Positions 54,507 to 64,000 of a stretch of 64,000 nt of DNA are shown piece by piece. Made by a program: the position numbers and the translations under genes. The stretch's first letter is position 1; every line of letters begins with the position of its first letter. The stretch is from Apiotrichum sp. Y4204 (Eukaryota; Basidiomycota; Tremellomycetes; Trichosporonales; Trichosporonaceae). The notes under the pieces are model-generated. The model worked only from the letters and a program-made list of their open reading frames with translations, had not been told where the DNA came from and did no database searches. Where the stretch lies: NCBI GenBank assembly GCA_025531455.1, contig JAMYHL010000046.1:1-64000 (forward strand), written 5' to 3'.

Positions 54507-55005
54507 GGAGGAGGGTCAAGTTGTGTGAAGTGGTCGCCTCGCCGTCTCCATCTTGGTCCGGCTGACACGCGTCGTCGACGGACCGGCGGTGCATTGGTGT
54601 CTTGTCATATGCTCTGCACTGTAAACTCCGTCGGAGGTCGGATGTAGTCTGCTGCATGTTGCAAAGTTGCGGAGTCATTCAACAGAGTGAGTAACCAAAC
54701 ACTCCGAGCTCGTGTCGTTTCTCGTCCATCCTCCTACTTTGTCAACTGTGCTACGTGATGGAGTCGCCAAGCATGCGCCATGTTTGCGTTCTGGGACGTT
54801 GAAGACGATGATATGAATGGTTCTGCTGGACATCTCGCAATTACCCGTTTAGCCAGATTGCCTCTTCAATGTAGTCATGTCCGGGGTGACTGCCAGTTGA
54901 TAACCTTGTTGCCCACCGTCGTCTATCGCGTCTATCCTCGCTCTATAAAGTACAGCAACAGTCTGTGGGACCCAGCACAGACAGACATCCCCCGGCTACA
55001 CAATC
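54507..55005. promoter_or_regulatory. Divergent promoter region with a TATA box for the amidohydrolase gene
   Basis: TATAAAG at 54944-54950 lies about 60 bp before the ATG at 55006. No gene seen; a longer frame starting at 54780 only runs through the intron of the amidohydrolase gene. Confidence 0.45.
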
Positions 55006-56696
55006 ATGGCCCCTGTGCAGGTGTTCTCAAACGCGCGCGTGTTCACGTCCAAGGAGGGCGACAGCACGCTGTACGACACGCTGGTAACGGAGGGCGACAG
55101 TGTGCTGTATGTCGGCGACCGCGCCGGTGCGAAGAGTGTGCTTCCGGATGTAAGTCGGAGAGTCCGGACTGCTCTCACACGCAGAACTACGAAGAACGCG
55201 ACATGAAGCAGCAGGTGATCCTGCCCGGGATCCTCGACGGGCACATCCACCTCTTGCAGACGGGCAACGCACTGGGCCGTGTCAACTGTCTGCGGATGAC
55301 GGCGTCCGAGATCCAGGCGGCGTTCAAGGCTCGACGTGCAGAGCAGCCAGACGCAAAGATGTATCTCGGCGCGTCGTTCCTCTTTGACGCGGTGGGCCAG
55401 CCGATTCACCGCCGGCTGCTCGACGAGATCATCCCGGACGTGCCCGTGTTCATTGACTCTATGGACCTCCATTCGTGCTGGACAAACACAAAGGGCCTCG
55501 AGGTGCTGAGGATTACGCGCGACTCGCCGGACCCCAAAGGCGGCGAGTTCCAGCGCGACGCCGACGGCGAGCTCACGGGCCTCCTCCTGGAGACGGCCTT
55601 CCACGACTACGTGTGGCCGTACATTGGCGAGATGACGAGTCTCGAGGAGGCCGTCGGCCAGCTCGATACCGCATTTAAAGCGTTCGTCTCGACAGGTGTC
55701 ACTGGCGCAGTGGACATGGCGATGCAGCCGGATTCCCTCGCCGCTCTCGAAGTCTACTACAAGCGGAACGGGAACAAGCTCCCCATCCGGCTGTCGATGC
55801 ACTGGCTCATCTACCCCGGCGGGACGGATGCCGACCGGGAGGAGCGCGTCCGCCAGGCGGCCGCACACAAGGAGCGGCTCAAGGAGTGTGCGCCGTGGAT
55901 GCGCATGGTTGGCATCAAGATCATCTCGGACGGCGTCATTGACAGCTGCACGGCATACATGAAGGAGCCGTACCCGAACGGCGCGTCGCCGGATCCCATC
56001 TGGACAGGCGACGAGCTCAACCGCGTCATCACGCTTGCCGACAGCCTCGGGCTCCAGATCGCGTGCCATGCCCTCGGTGACGCGGCGAGCGAACAGGCTC
56101 TGAACGCGTTCGACGCAGCCATCAAGGCGAACGGGCCGCGCGAGCGCCGCAACCGCATCGAGCACCTCGAGGTCGTCACCCCTGAGAGCATCAAGCGCCT
56201 CACGGACCTGGGTATTGTCGCCTCGCTGCAGCCGCTGCACGCGGATCCCGTGTACGCGGCCAACTGGCACGCGCAGCTGGACCGTGAGCGAGGATGCCGC
56301 GCTTTCCCGATCACAGAGTTTGCCGAGGCCGGCTCGCGCATCGCACTCGGGACAGACGCGCCGGTCGCGCCGCACCATGCTCTGCCGAACCTGTACTGCA
56401 GCACGACACGGAAAAGCATGATCGACCCGGAGCTAGAGGTGACGGACCCGCGCCTCAAGGAGGTGGAGCACTATGTGTTCCCGTTGGACGACAGCATCCG
56501 GTACTACACGGCTGGAACGGCGTGGAGCATGTGGGAAGACGCCCGGCACGGCACCCTGGAGCCCGGCAAGGCGGCGGACTTTTGCGTGCTCGGCATCGAC
56601 CCGTTCAAGGACGGCCTCGAGACGCTCCGCCAGGCGCAGGAGGGCGTGCTCGAGACCTGGATCAACGGCGAGCAGGTGTGGAGCAGAGCAGCATAG
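55006..56696 (+). CDS. Amidohydrolase family 3 (YtcJ-like) metal-dependent hydrolase
   Basis: Two exons (55006-55149, 55185-56696) around a 35-bp intron give 551 residues. The small N-terminal domain (MAPVQVFSNARVFTSKEGD) leads into the metal-binding barrel. It has LPGILDGHIHLLQTG (HxH pair), CHALGDAASEQAL, RIEHLEVVTPE and ALGTDAPVAPHH with the catalytic Asp. The C-terminus returns to the beta-sandwich (TLEPGKAADFCVLGIDPF). The family cleaves amide or ester bonds in small molecules and N-acyl compounds. No signal peptide or PTS1 is visible, so it is probably cytosolic. Substrate unknown. Confidence 0.88.
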
Positions 56697-57161
56697 GGGA
56701 TGGCCCAGATGGGGTGGCGGGTTCGCCCTGAGATGTCTTGGCAGCGGCGGAGACGAGATTGCATAGGAGAGACGACGTTTAGGATACGCAGAGATTGCAG
56801 AGATATAAGCCAACATGCATGTGTTCTTGTAAAAGCTTCTACAATCATCCAGACATGTTCCGGAAGAACGGGCGAGTTGTTGGTTGTCTGCTTGGGTGTT
56901 GCTGATTGTTGACGGCGACCTCCGACAACTCTGCCAGGGACTCCCGGCAATGCGCTCTTCCGAGAGAGAGAGATGTAGTATATCCGTCTAGCTCCAGCCG
57001 CGCGCGTCGTATACTTTGTACTGTTGTCGTATGCAGCCAAAGAGAGAAGCACGAGACCAGCGCAAGGGAGAGCCTCCCTGCCTGTGGGGCTGTCTCGTCG
57101 GGTCAGTCAATAAATGAATGGATCAAGAATGTTACTCCTTACCATCACTCACCCCTCCATC
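56697..57161. other. Intergenic region
   Basis: 465 bp between two plus-strand genes; no gene or clear TATA box seen. Confidence 0.45.
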
Positions 57162-58914
57162 ATGTCGCAGCCCATTGTCTACAGCTCGCCGTATCCGGCG
57201 CCATACCTCCCCCAGCTCGGCATCTTCGACTACATTTTCCCGCCAGCACCGGGGATCTCGCCTGCGCCGGCGTTCCCCCGCGAGCTGCCGGCATTCATTG
57301 ACGGGTTCGACGGCCGCGTCCTCACTCGCGGCCAGCTCGAGGACTCGGCGCTCCGCCTCGCCACCGGCCTCCGCTCCCTCGGCCTCAAGCGCGGCGACAC
57401 GGTCTGCCTCTGGGGCCTCAACTCCCTCGAGTGGGTCCGCGCCGCGTACGGGTGCATGGCCGTCGGCGTGACTGTCACCCCGGCAAATGCCGCCTAGTAA
57501 GTGCATGGAAGGAGAGGTAGAGCGCGATGACTGACCCATCAGCCAGCCGAATGAGATTGCACACCAGATCAACGATTCCGGAGCAAATGCAATCCTTGTT
57601 GTGCCCGCTCTCCTGCCCGGTTTCGAGGCCGCCCGCGCGCACCTCAAGCGGCCCATTCCCGACAGCCGCGTGATTCTGCTCTGCGACCGCGCGCAAAAGC
57701 TCGCGGGACTGAAATACAAGGCGCTCGATGAGATTGAAGGGGAGCGCGGGCACGTCGAGCACTTTGAGGGGACGGACGCGCACACGACTGCATGGCTGTG
57801 CTACTCGTCGGGCACAACGGGTCTGCCGAAGGGTGTCATGACGACACACTACAACCTGACGAGCCAGATCTCGACGTACAACACGGTCGGGCTCAAGCAC
57901 GTCTGCGGCAAGGACGTCATCGCCGGCGTCCTCCCCATGAGCCACATCTTTGGCCTCATGTGCCTCCTCATCCAGCCGCTCACGCGCGGCGTCCCTGTCG
58001 TTCTGATGCCCCGCTTCGAGGAGATTGCGCTGCTGCGCGCGATAGAGAAGTACAAGATTACTTTCGCGTGCTTTGTCCCGCCCATCGTGCTCGTCCTCCT
58101 CCACTCCAAGGAGCGGTCAAAGTACGACGTGTCCTCGCTGCGCCGCATCATGTGCGGTGCGGCACCGCTCAGCGCCGAGCTCGCGCAGGCGTTCATGAAA
58201 GCGTTCCCCGGTGTTGTGCTGTACCAGGGCTACGGCATGACCGAGGCGTCGCCGGGAACGCACTGGGTCAACGAGGCGCTGGCCGTAGACCGCGACGGAT
58301 GGATTGGCGAGCTGCTGCCGGGCACAGAGGCACGACTTGTCAAGGACGACGGGACGGACGCGGCGGTCGGCGAGCGCGGCGAGCTGTGGTTCCGCGGACC
58401 GAACGTCATGAAGGGATACCACAACAACCCGGAAGCGACTGCCAAGACAATGGCGCCGGGAGGGTGGTACAAGACGGGCGACGTGCTCATCTGCGACGAG
58501 CACGGCTGGTTCAAGGTCGTCGACCGCGTCAAGGAGCTTATCAAGTACAAGGGCTTCCAGGTCCCGCCGGCCGAGCTCGAGGCGCTGCTCCTCACGCACC
58601 CGCAGCTTGTCGACGCGGGCGTGATTGGCGTATACGACGAGAGCCAGGCGACTGAGCTGCCGCGCGGGTACGTCGTCGCGGCCAGCGAAGTAGCGGCAGG
58701 CTTCAAGACGGATGCGGACAAGGCGCGCTTCGCAAAGGAGGTGCAGGCCTGGGTCGCTGCCCGTGTTGCGCCGCACAAGCGCCTCGTCGGCGGCGTGGTC
58801 ATTCTCGACGCCATTCCAAAGTCGCCGTCGGGAAAGATCCTCCGCAAGGACCTGCGCGCTGCGGCCGAGAAGGAGCTGAAGGAGATTGCTGCGAGTGCCA
58901 AGGCGAAGCTCTAA
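57162..58914 (+). CDS. 4-coumarate-CoA ligase-like acyl-CoA synthetase, peroxisomal (ends AKL)
   Basis: Exons 57162-57496 and 57543-58914 (46-bp intron) give 568 residues. It is an ANL-superfamily ligase: CYSSGTTGLPKGVM, YQGYGMTEASPGTH, GWYKTGDVLICDEHGWFKVVDR, ELIKYKGFQVPPAELE, and PSGKILRKDLR with the catalytic Lys. The KGFQVPPAELE hinge is typical of 4CL and firefly-luciferase-type enzymes. It would form CoA thioesters of aromatic or fatty acids. The last residues (SAKAKL) give a PTS1. I chose ATG 57162 because it precedes the conserved start of the family; an upstream in-frame Met would add only a few residues. Confidence 0.9.
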
Positions 58915-59059
58915 TGGGGGGTAGTGTAGTACGGATTCTGTCAGATGTTCCGGGATTTTATCGTAATGTGATGCATGTTTCTTGCAGAAGTGGAGCAGTT
59001 GCGTTTAGCAAGATACCAGGCCATCTTCATAATGTCCTCTGTCTCCAAAGATCTAGATT

Positions 59060-59740
59060 CTACAACTTGGACGCGCGCTTGCGTCCACCGCGCGGCGCGA
59101 GCGTCGTGTGCATGCCGGCTGCGATGCGCCGCCCAGAGTCCCAATCGCTCAGCTGGCTGTCAGCTGTGGGTTTCCTACCAAGCAGCCGCCTGGGAACCTC
59201 TTGTACTCACCACACAGCGCGCAGTGCTGAGGCTTGAGCTCATCTTATCGATCGTGACTTCGACGCGCATCCTCGTCCCGCTGGACATTAGCTCTATACG
59301 GTGGGGGCTTGGCGACTCACGCGGGGGCAGCAGCATAGTAGTTCATGTCGATGGAGATGCTCGGTCCCTGCGGGTTCCACTCCTCTGTCCTCAAGCGCGC
59401 AAACGCTGCGTTGGTAATCCTGCCATCAGCACACCTGTATGCATCCCACGACGCACATGTCCACGAGCCACGCCGACGCAGCACCGTGCAGTCCGCCCAG
59501 GCCATTAACCCACGCTGCTGTCAGCACCGCCTACAGCTATCACTCACACTCCTGCACGACGGCCTCGTAAATCGCGACCCAGCCCTCGACGTCGCGCCCG
59601 CCCTTGGCGTTGATGGGCGGCAGTGGGTCGGCCTCGACGGCGCGCACGTGCGGCGCGAACAGGTCGCCTGCAAACGGCATGCGCGACAGACGCCGGCGCG
59701 CGGCCTCGGTGTCCTCTGGGCTGGCGGGGATGCGGGCCAT
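59060..59740 (-). CDS. Hotdog-fold thioesterase (PaaI-like), peroxisomal (ends SKL)
   Basis: Five small exons (59740-59548, 59514-59435, 59382-59321, 59280-59211, 59152-59060; introns 33, 52, 40 and 58 bp) give 165 residues. No single open frame shows it; splicing yields a continuous hotdog domain: GLGGLHGAASAWLVDMC (the HGG-type helix), GPSISIDMNYYAAAPAGTRM, then VEVTIDKMSS and IAAGMHTTLAP. This family hydrolyses acyl-CoA thioesters. The C-terminus RASKL is the canonical PTS1. Together with the two AKL-ending CoA ligases it suggests a peroxisomal cycle of CoA loading and release. The acceptors of introns 1 and 2 were chosen by phase and could be off by a few codons. Confidence 0.8.
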
Positions 59741-60191
59741 GACGGTAGAGATAAAGTAGAGATCGGATAAGTTGGATGCAGAGCTGATATCGCGTCGCTT
59801 CGTGCGGCTTCCGCTTGCGACTTAAGACCTTGGCATGGGGCTCTGTCGTTGCTGTCGTTGGCGTCGCTTGTCTCTTTGGCGCGCAGCGGGCGGCGAGCGC
59901 CGGAATCGATGCAATGTGGAATTCCGGATACGCGGGCTCGGAGCTCGCCGTGTGGGGTTACAAGAACAACTCGGACTAGGCGGCCAATGCCCGAGGTAGT
60001 CTTGCGTGGGGGTTGATGGGCATGGGGAGGTGTATGCATGCAGCTGACGGAGAGATCGATGGGAAGGGGAGGGCGATAGTCGTTGAGGGACCTGGCTGTT
60101 GGTTCAGTCGTGGACATTGGAGCAAGGTGAACGAGGCGCTGCTGAACAGGATGCATCAAGTGTGCAATCTACCACTATGAACGATTTAGCC
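59741..60191. other. Intergenic region
   Basis: 451 bp; no supported gene. Confidence 0.45.
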
Positions 60192-61478
60192 CTACTTCGC
60201 ATCACTGGGCATCTTGAGACATGAGCGTTTGATCTCCTTGACGCCGGGCACGCCGGCGAGGGCCATAGTGAGATCAAACTCGGCGAGGAGACGCGCCATG
60301 ACGGCCTGGCAACCGGCAGCGCCGTCGAGGGCGAGGCCGTACAGCCACGGGCGGCCGACCATGACGGCAGACGCACCGAGGGCGAGCGCCTTGAAGATGT
60401 CGCTGCCGGTGCGGATCCCACTGTCAAAGATAATGGGTGCGCGGCCGTCAACTACACGCGCAATCTCCTCCAGCGCATCGAGCGACGCGATCGCGCCGTC
60501 CACTTGCCGCCCGCCGTGGTTTGACACTCCAATGCCGTCGACCCCGTGCTCGAGCGCGAGGCGTGCGTCCTCTGGCGACTGGATGCCCTTGAGCACAATC
60601 GGGAGCTTTGTCCACTTGCGCAGCTTGGCGACGTCCTCCCATGTGAGTGCCGAACAAGGGAATACGTCGAGGAACGTCTCAACGGCAGCGCGGGGCATTG
60701 GCGAGAAGAGGTTGTCGTACCACCGCCCGGGGTAGTGTCCCACGATGGAGCAGAACGTCCAGAGGGCAGACAGCGTCGGCCTCTGCTTGGGCGCGAGGCT
60801 CGGCGTGCCTTTCTTGACCCGCTCCGCGGCGAGCTCGGTGAACACGGGATCCGTGACATACTGCGCGATGCCCTGCGCGCGGATGAACGGGAGGTATCCG
60901 AGGTCGAGGTCTTTTGTTCGCCAGCCGAGGACGTGCGTGTCGAGCGTGACGACGAGCACCTTTGCGCCGTTCTTCTCCGCACGGCGGACGAGCGACTCGG
61001 CGAGCGCATCGCTGTTAGACCAATACAACTGGTACCAGTGCGGGGAGCCCTGCAGTGCCTCGGCGGTGCGCTCCATCGGCGTCGAGCCCTGCGTCGAGAG
61101 CACCATGGGGATCTTGAGGTTGCGCGCGGCGGTGGCGACGGCGATCTCGGCGTGCGGGTGCGCCATCTCGAGCACGCCGATGGGCGCAAAGAGCAGTGGC
61201 GAGGCGTACTCTTCTCCAAACAGCGAAACTCCCAGCGGGCGGCGGGAGACGTCGCGGAGCATGCGCGGCACGATCGGGTACCGCCCAAACGCGGCTTGGT
61301 TCGCGGCGTCGGTGCGGTGCTGCCCCGCGCTCCCACTCACGTACCCCCACGCCTCGGGGGTCATTCGTGCGCGTGCGGCGTCATACAGCGCGTCCGCCTC
61401 GACGGGGACCTTTGGCTTGTGCCCGTACGCGCCGGCAGCGTAGATCTGCCCTTGGATGAGGCGGCCGATGCCGTCCAT
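60192..61478 (-). CDS. FMN-dependent alpha-hydroxyacid oxidase (lactate 2-monooxygenase/glycolate oxidase family)
   Basis: An intronless gene of 428 residues from ATG 61478 (MDGIGRLIQ). Earlier in-frame codons are not ATG. The FMN alpha-hydroxyacid dehydrogenase barrel is clear: APIGVLEMAHPHAE, HWYQLYWSNSD, VVTLDTHVLGWR, PIVLKGIQSPEDA, the catalytic-His box VSNHGGRQVDGA, then IIFDSGIRTGSDIFKALALG and VGRPWLYGLA. It oxidises an L-2-hydroxy acid with O2. The loop between strands 4 and 5 is longer than in glycolate oxidase, as in lactate 2-monooxygenase. It lacks a visible PTS1 (ends SDAK) but sits beside peroxisomal-type enzymes. Confidence 0.9.
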   Translation of the reverse strand: MDGIGRLIQGQIYAAGAYGHKPKVPVEADALYDAARARMTPEAWGYVSGSAGQHRTDAANQAAFGRYPIVPRMLRDVSRRPLGVSLFGEEYASPLLFAPIGVLEMAHPHAEIAVATAARNLKIPMVLSTQGSTPMERTAEALQGSPHWYQLYWSNSDALAESLVRRAEKNGAKVLVVTLDTHVLGWRTKDLDLGYLPFIRAQGIAQYVTDPVFTELAAERVKKGTPSLAPKQRPTLSALWTFCSIVGHYPGRWYDNLFSPMPRAAVETFLDVFPCSALTWEDVAKLRKWTKLPIVLKGIQSPEDARLALEHGVDGIGVSNHGGRQVDGAIASLDALEEIARVVDGRAPIIFDSGIRTGSDIFKALALGASAVMVGRPWLYGLALDGAAGCQAVMARLLAEFDLTMALAGVPGVKEIKRSCLKMPSDAK

Positions 61479-61953
61479 CTTGAGAGTAAAGGGCTGAGAG
61501 CGGGGATGCGAAGGGACGTAGTGGAGAGGGAGGAGAGAGACGGAGTGAGAGGTATAAAGTGAGGGATAAGAAAGAGACACGCAGCTGGGAATGTGGACTT
61601 CCGCTTATAACGTCTGCCGAGACATGAAAGCACATCGACGCATTCAGCACAATGCTCGACGTCTTGTTGATTGTTGACATTCCATGACATCAAGTCTCAC
61701 AGAGTGATCCTGTTCACGAGCGACCAACACGTAGCATCTGTCAAGCTCCAGTACATGCATAATAGGCATCGAGAGCGCAAGACGCACAGCAGCTTGCCCA
61801 GTCTATGTATTCCAACAGTCAGTGGCCCACTCGACTGCTTTGAGACCACACGAGAAGAGTGTCATCGGTCATGTCCGCCAGCTGGTCCACACCGTCAATC
61901 ACACCTTCAGCACTCCTCCGAGCGCCTCCCATTCATGCAGCGCCGACTTCGCC
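61479..61953. other. Intergenic region
   Basis: 475 bp. A GTTATAAG word (minus strand) at 61604-61611 might serve the oxidase gene. No gene seen. Confidence 0.4.
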
Positions 61954-62881
61954 CTACTTGGTGAGAATGCCATACGTGTGCGGGGTGGTGGCCCACCACG
62001 GCTCGTCAACAGGCATGGCGAGGTCGACAGACGACCACTTGCCAGCGTTTCGGAGGCTCCACTCGGTGTTGCGGCAGAGTTGGCAACCGCCCATCATCGT
62101 CGGCCAGAAAAAGTTGAGGATGCCTGGCAGTCAGCACTCTGCTCTGTCCGCTTCACGACTCACGTTGGTAGATGGCCAGGAAGGCGCCCTGAGAACGGTG
62201 CGCGACGACATGCTCGTACACGAACCAGCGGCCGCCGGGCTTGAGGTACGAGTAGAGCTCGCGGATGTTCTTCTCGGGGTCGGGGATGCTGCAGAGGCAG
62301 AGGACGGTGACGATCGCATCCACGCTGCCCTTGGGGATGAGCTGCGGGGTGATGTCCTCGATGCCGACGGGCACAATCTCGTAGCGCCCGTCCAGTCCCG
62401 CGTCCTTTGCCCGCTTGGCGAGCGCATCGTGGTGCGCCGAGTTGGGCTCGATACCGTACACCTTGTTGACGCGGGTGCGCTCGCCGTTGGCAGCGACGCC
62501 TTGCATCCCGGCTTGGGTGCCGACGTACTTGTCCGCAAAGATGCTGACCCACATGCCGCTGCCGGGTCCGATCTCGATTACTGTACCGCCAACGCCGGGT
62601 TGTACGGCGTCCGCGGCGGGCACGATCGCGCCGGAGCGCACGCGGCCTTGCAGCAACGGCGAGACGCGCGCCTCGCCGCTCTGCCGCACCATCGGGCCCG
62701 CATACGACCAGAAGTTGCCAAACCACGCAAAGCTAAACTTGTCCCAGCTCGTGAAGAAGGACCACTCGCCTGCGGACATGAGGGCCTTGATCGTGACGGG
62801 AAGATAGCTGAGGGCGATGCCCAGGAAGAGCCATGGCTCAAAGAGCCCGTTGATGGTGTCGAAGACGTTGTTCATGTCCAT
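61954..62881 (-). CDS. Membrane-anchored SAM-dependent methyltransferase (METTL7-like)
   Basis: Exons 62881-62164 and 62123-61954 (40-bp intron) give 295 residues. An N-terminal hydrophobic segment (PWLFLGIALSYLPVTIKAL) is followed by a class I methyltransferase: motif I VIEIGPGSGMWVSIFADKY, YGIEPNSAHHDALAKRA, the SVDAIVTVLCLCSIPDPEKNI block and LKPGGRWFVYEHV. The C-terminus has CQLCRNTEW. The order matches the METTL7-like group, often bound to ER or lipid-droplet membranes. Substrate unknown. Confidence 0.85.
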
Positions 62882-63236
62882 GGCGCGCGATTGAAGATGG
62901 GTATTTTGTGATGGACGACTGGAAGAGACAAGAGTTCAGAGATGCACGACGAGTATCAGTTGCAGTATCAGAGCCCATCTCCTCCGCAGGTCCCTGCCGC
63001 CGCCGTCGTCATTCTATACGACGCCGGCGACTGCTCGAGCAACACGTTCTGTACAGGGTCATCTCGCAAGGTGCATGGCGGGCAAGAGTTTATCCGACCG
63101 ATGTCATTGCCATTGCTCACTCTGTGGGCAGCGCCGGGCAAGCAACCGGCAACCGGCGACCTCCGACAGCAACCAGCTCTCTTCTTGTATACCGAGCCTC
63201 GATCTCGGCTGTCTTTGCCTTGTTGCAGCAACTGCA
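62882..63236. other. Divergent intergenic region
   Basis: 355 bp between the methyltransferase (minus) and NUDIX (plus) genes. No gene or clear box seen. Confidence 0.45.
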
Positions 63237-64000
63237 ATGCAGCGCGTCCTCCGTCCACTCCCCGTCTCACTCGCATCGCGACTAGCACCACGACACACCC
63301 GCACAATGTACGCGACCCTCGCATATCCCAAGGGCGACGCGCCGCTCGCCGACCCGCGGCCCAGCTCGAGGTGAGTACAGTGGAAGCGGCGCTCGCCCAG
63401 GTCATGCTGACCACAGTATCCTCGTGTTCAACCCGCAGAACGAGCTGCTGCTGCTGCACCGGGTCCGCACGTCGTCCGCCTTTCCATCCGCTCACGTGTT
63501 TCCCGGCGGCACACTCTCCGAGTTCCATGAGGGCGTGCCCCCGCTCGGCAGCGCGGAGCGACACATTGACGGGCGGGCGTATCGCCTCGCCGCAGTCCGC
63601 GAGACCTTTGAAGAGAGCGGCATCCTCCTCGCCCGCGCCCGCGGCGACACGACCGGCCCGCTTCTCCATCTCTCCCCTGATGCAGTCGCCGCTGGCCGCA
63701 AGGCCATCCACGGCGACCAGGTGCGCTTTGTCGACTGGCTGGCAGAACTGGATGCCGAACCTGATCTCGGTAAGTCCTTCCACCCCGCCTGACTGACCCG
63801 TCAGACAACCTCATTCCGTTCACGCGCTGGATCACGCCGCCGCACCTGGGCAAGCGGTTCTCCGCGCAGATGTACCTCTACTTTCTCCCTGTGAGCGAGC
63901 ACGCGGCGCTGGCGTCGCACGACGGCGGGATCGAGCACACCGAGGCGCAGTGGGCGTCGGCAGCCGAGTGGGTCGAGCGCGCTCGCAACGGCTCGGTAAT
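63237..64000 (+). CDS. NUDIX hydrolase (NUDT19-like), truncated by the window end
   Basis: Exons 63237-63370, 63417-63769 and 63805 onward (introns 46 and 35 bp), open to the last base. The N-terminus (MQRVLRPLPVSLASRLAPRHTRTM) resembles a mitochondrial presequence; a second start at ATG 63306 would remove it. The body has ILVFNPQNELLLLHRV, FPSAHVFPGGTLSEF and the Nudix helix AVRETFEESGILLAR. A long insert between GG and the helix is typical of NUDT19/CoA diphosphatase-like proteins. FTRWITPPHLGKRF follows, as in that family. It may hydrolyse CoA or acyl-CoA species, which would suit the neighbouring CoA enzymes. Confidence 0.85.

Noticed and set aside
54780..55005. Upstream start extending the amidohydrolase
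   Set aside because: That frame reads through the 35-bp intron and misses the conserved N-terminus; a TATA box sits inside it at 54944.
54996..56378. 460-residue open frame on the minus strand
   Set aside because: Arg/Val/His-rich shadow of the amidohydrolase gene, whose metal-binding motifs are all on the plus strand.
60546..61562. 338-residue open frame on the plus strand
   Set aside because: Shadow of the FMN oxidase; composition is Arg/Glu-rich with no recognisable motif.
1..64000. tRNA, rRNA or CRISPR features
   Set aside because: Candidate TTCGAA-type T-loop words occur inside gag-pol coding sequence only, and no repeat-spacer arrays were seen.

Overview
The window looks like nuclear DNA of a basidiomycete yeast or mould, most likely Tremellomycetes (Trichosporonales-like). 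Nearly all genes are split by very short GT-AG introns (32-79 bp), CpG is common, and the gene content is fungal. The lineage call is inference; gene structures were read by hand from both strands. Splice sites were chosen by GT-AG signal, phase and protein continuity.

The most notable region is about 9.1-38.0 kb. It holds homologues of all five genes of the Aspergillus galactosaminogalactan (GAG) exopolysaccharide cluster: agd3 (deacetylase, -), ega3 (GH114 galactosaminidase, +), sph3 (spherulin-4/GH135 hydrolase, -), uge3 (UDP-glucose/galactose 4-epimerase, +) and gtb3 (2,829-residue multi-pass GT4 synthase, +). Two features suggest the locus is changing. First, agd3 carries one in-frame TGA (9649-9651) in an otherwise intact frame. 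Second, a complete Ty3/Gypsy chromovirus (21135-28211, minus strand) has inserted between uge3 and gtb3. Its 287-bp LTRs show no differences by eye and it is flanked by an ATCTT duplication, so the insertion is recent. The element appears to self-prime like Tf1: an 11-nt match links the primer site to the predicted RNA 5' end, 37 nt below a TATA box. It also carries a spliced antisense gene for a Cys-rich basic protein between pol and the 3' LTR.

Left flank (1-9 kb): an OTU cysteine-protease-like gene that is almost devoid of CpG (possibly mobile and formerly methylated), a CPA-type Na+/H+ antiporter and an IMPACT-family gene sharing a divergent promoter, a bicupin oxalate decarboxylase, and a multi-pass membrane protein I do not recognise.

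Middle (38-50 kb): a secreted ricin-B-type lectin, a GPI-anchored aspartic-protease-like protein lacking both catalytic Asp motifs, a single-pass surface protein, an NAD kinase, a Frag1/DRAM/Sfk1 membrane protein, and a secreted GH24 lysozyme with two peptidoglycan-binding domains that looks bacterial in origin.

Right flank (50-64 kb): two AMP-forming acyl-CoA synthetases (both ending in AKL), a hotdog thioesterase (ending in SKL), an FMN alpha-hydroxyacid oxidase, an amidohydrolase, a membrane-anchored metallophosphatase, a membrane-anchored methyltransferase and a NUDIX hydrolase cut by the window edge. The three PTS1-like endings suggest a neighbourhood of peroxisomal acyl-CoA metabolism.
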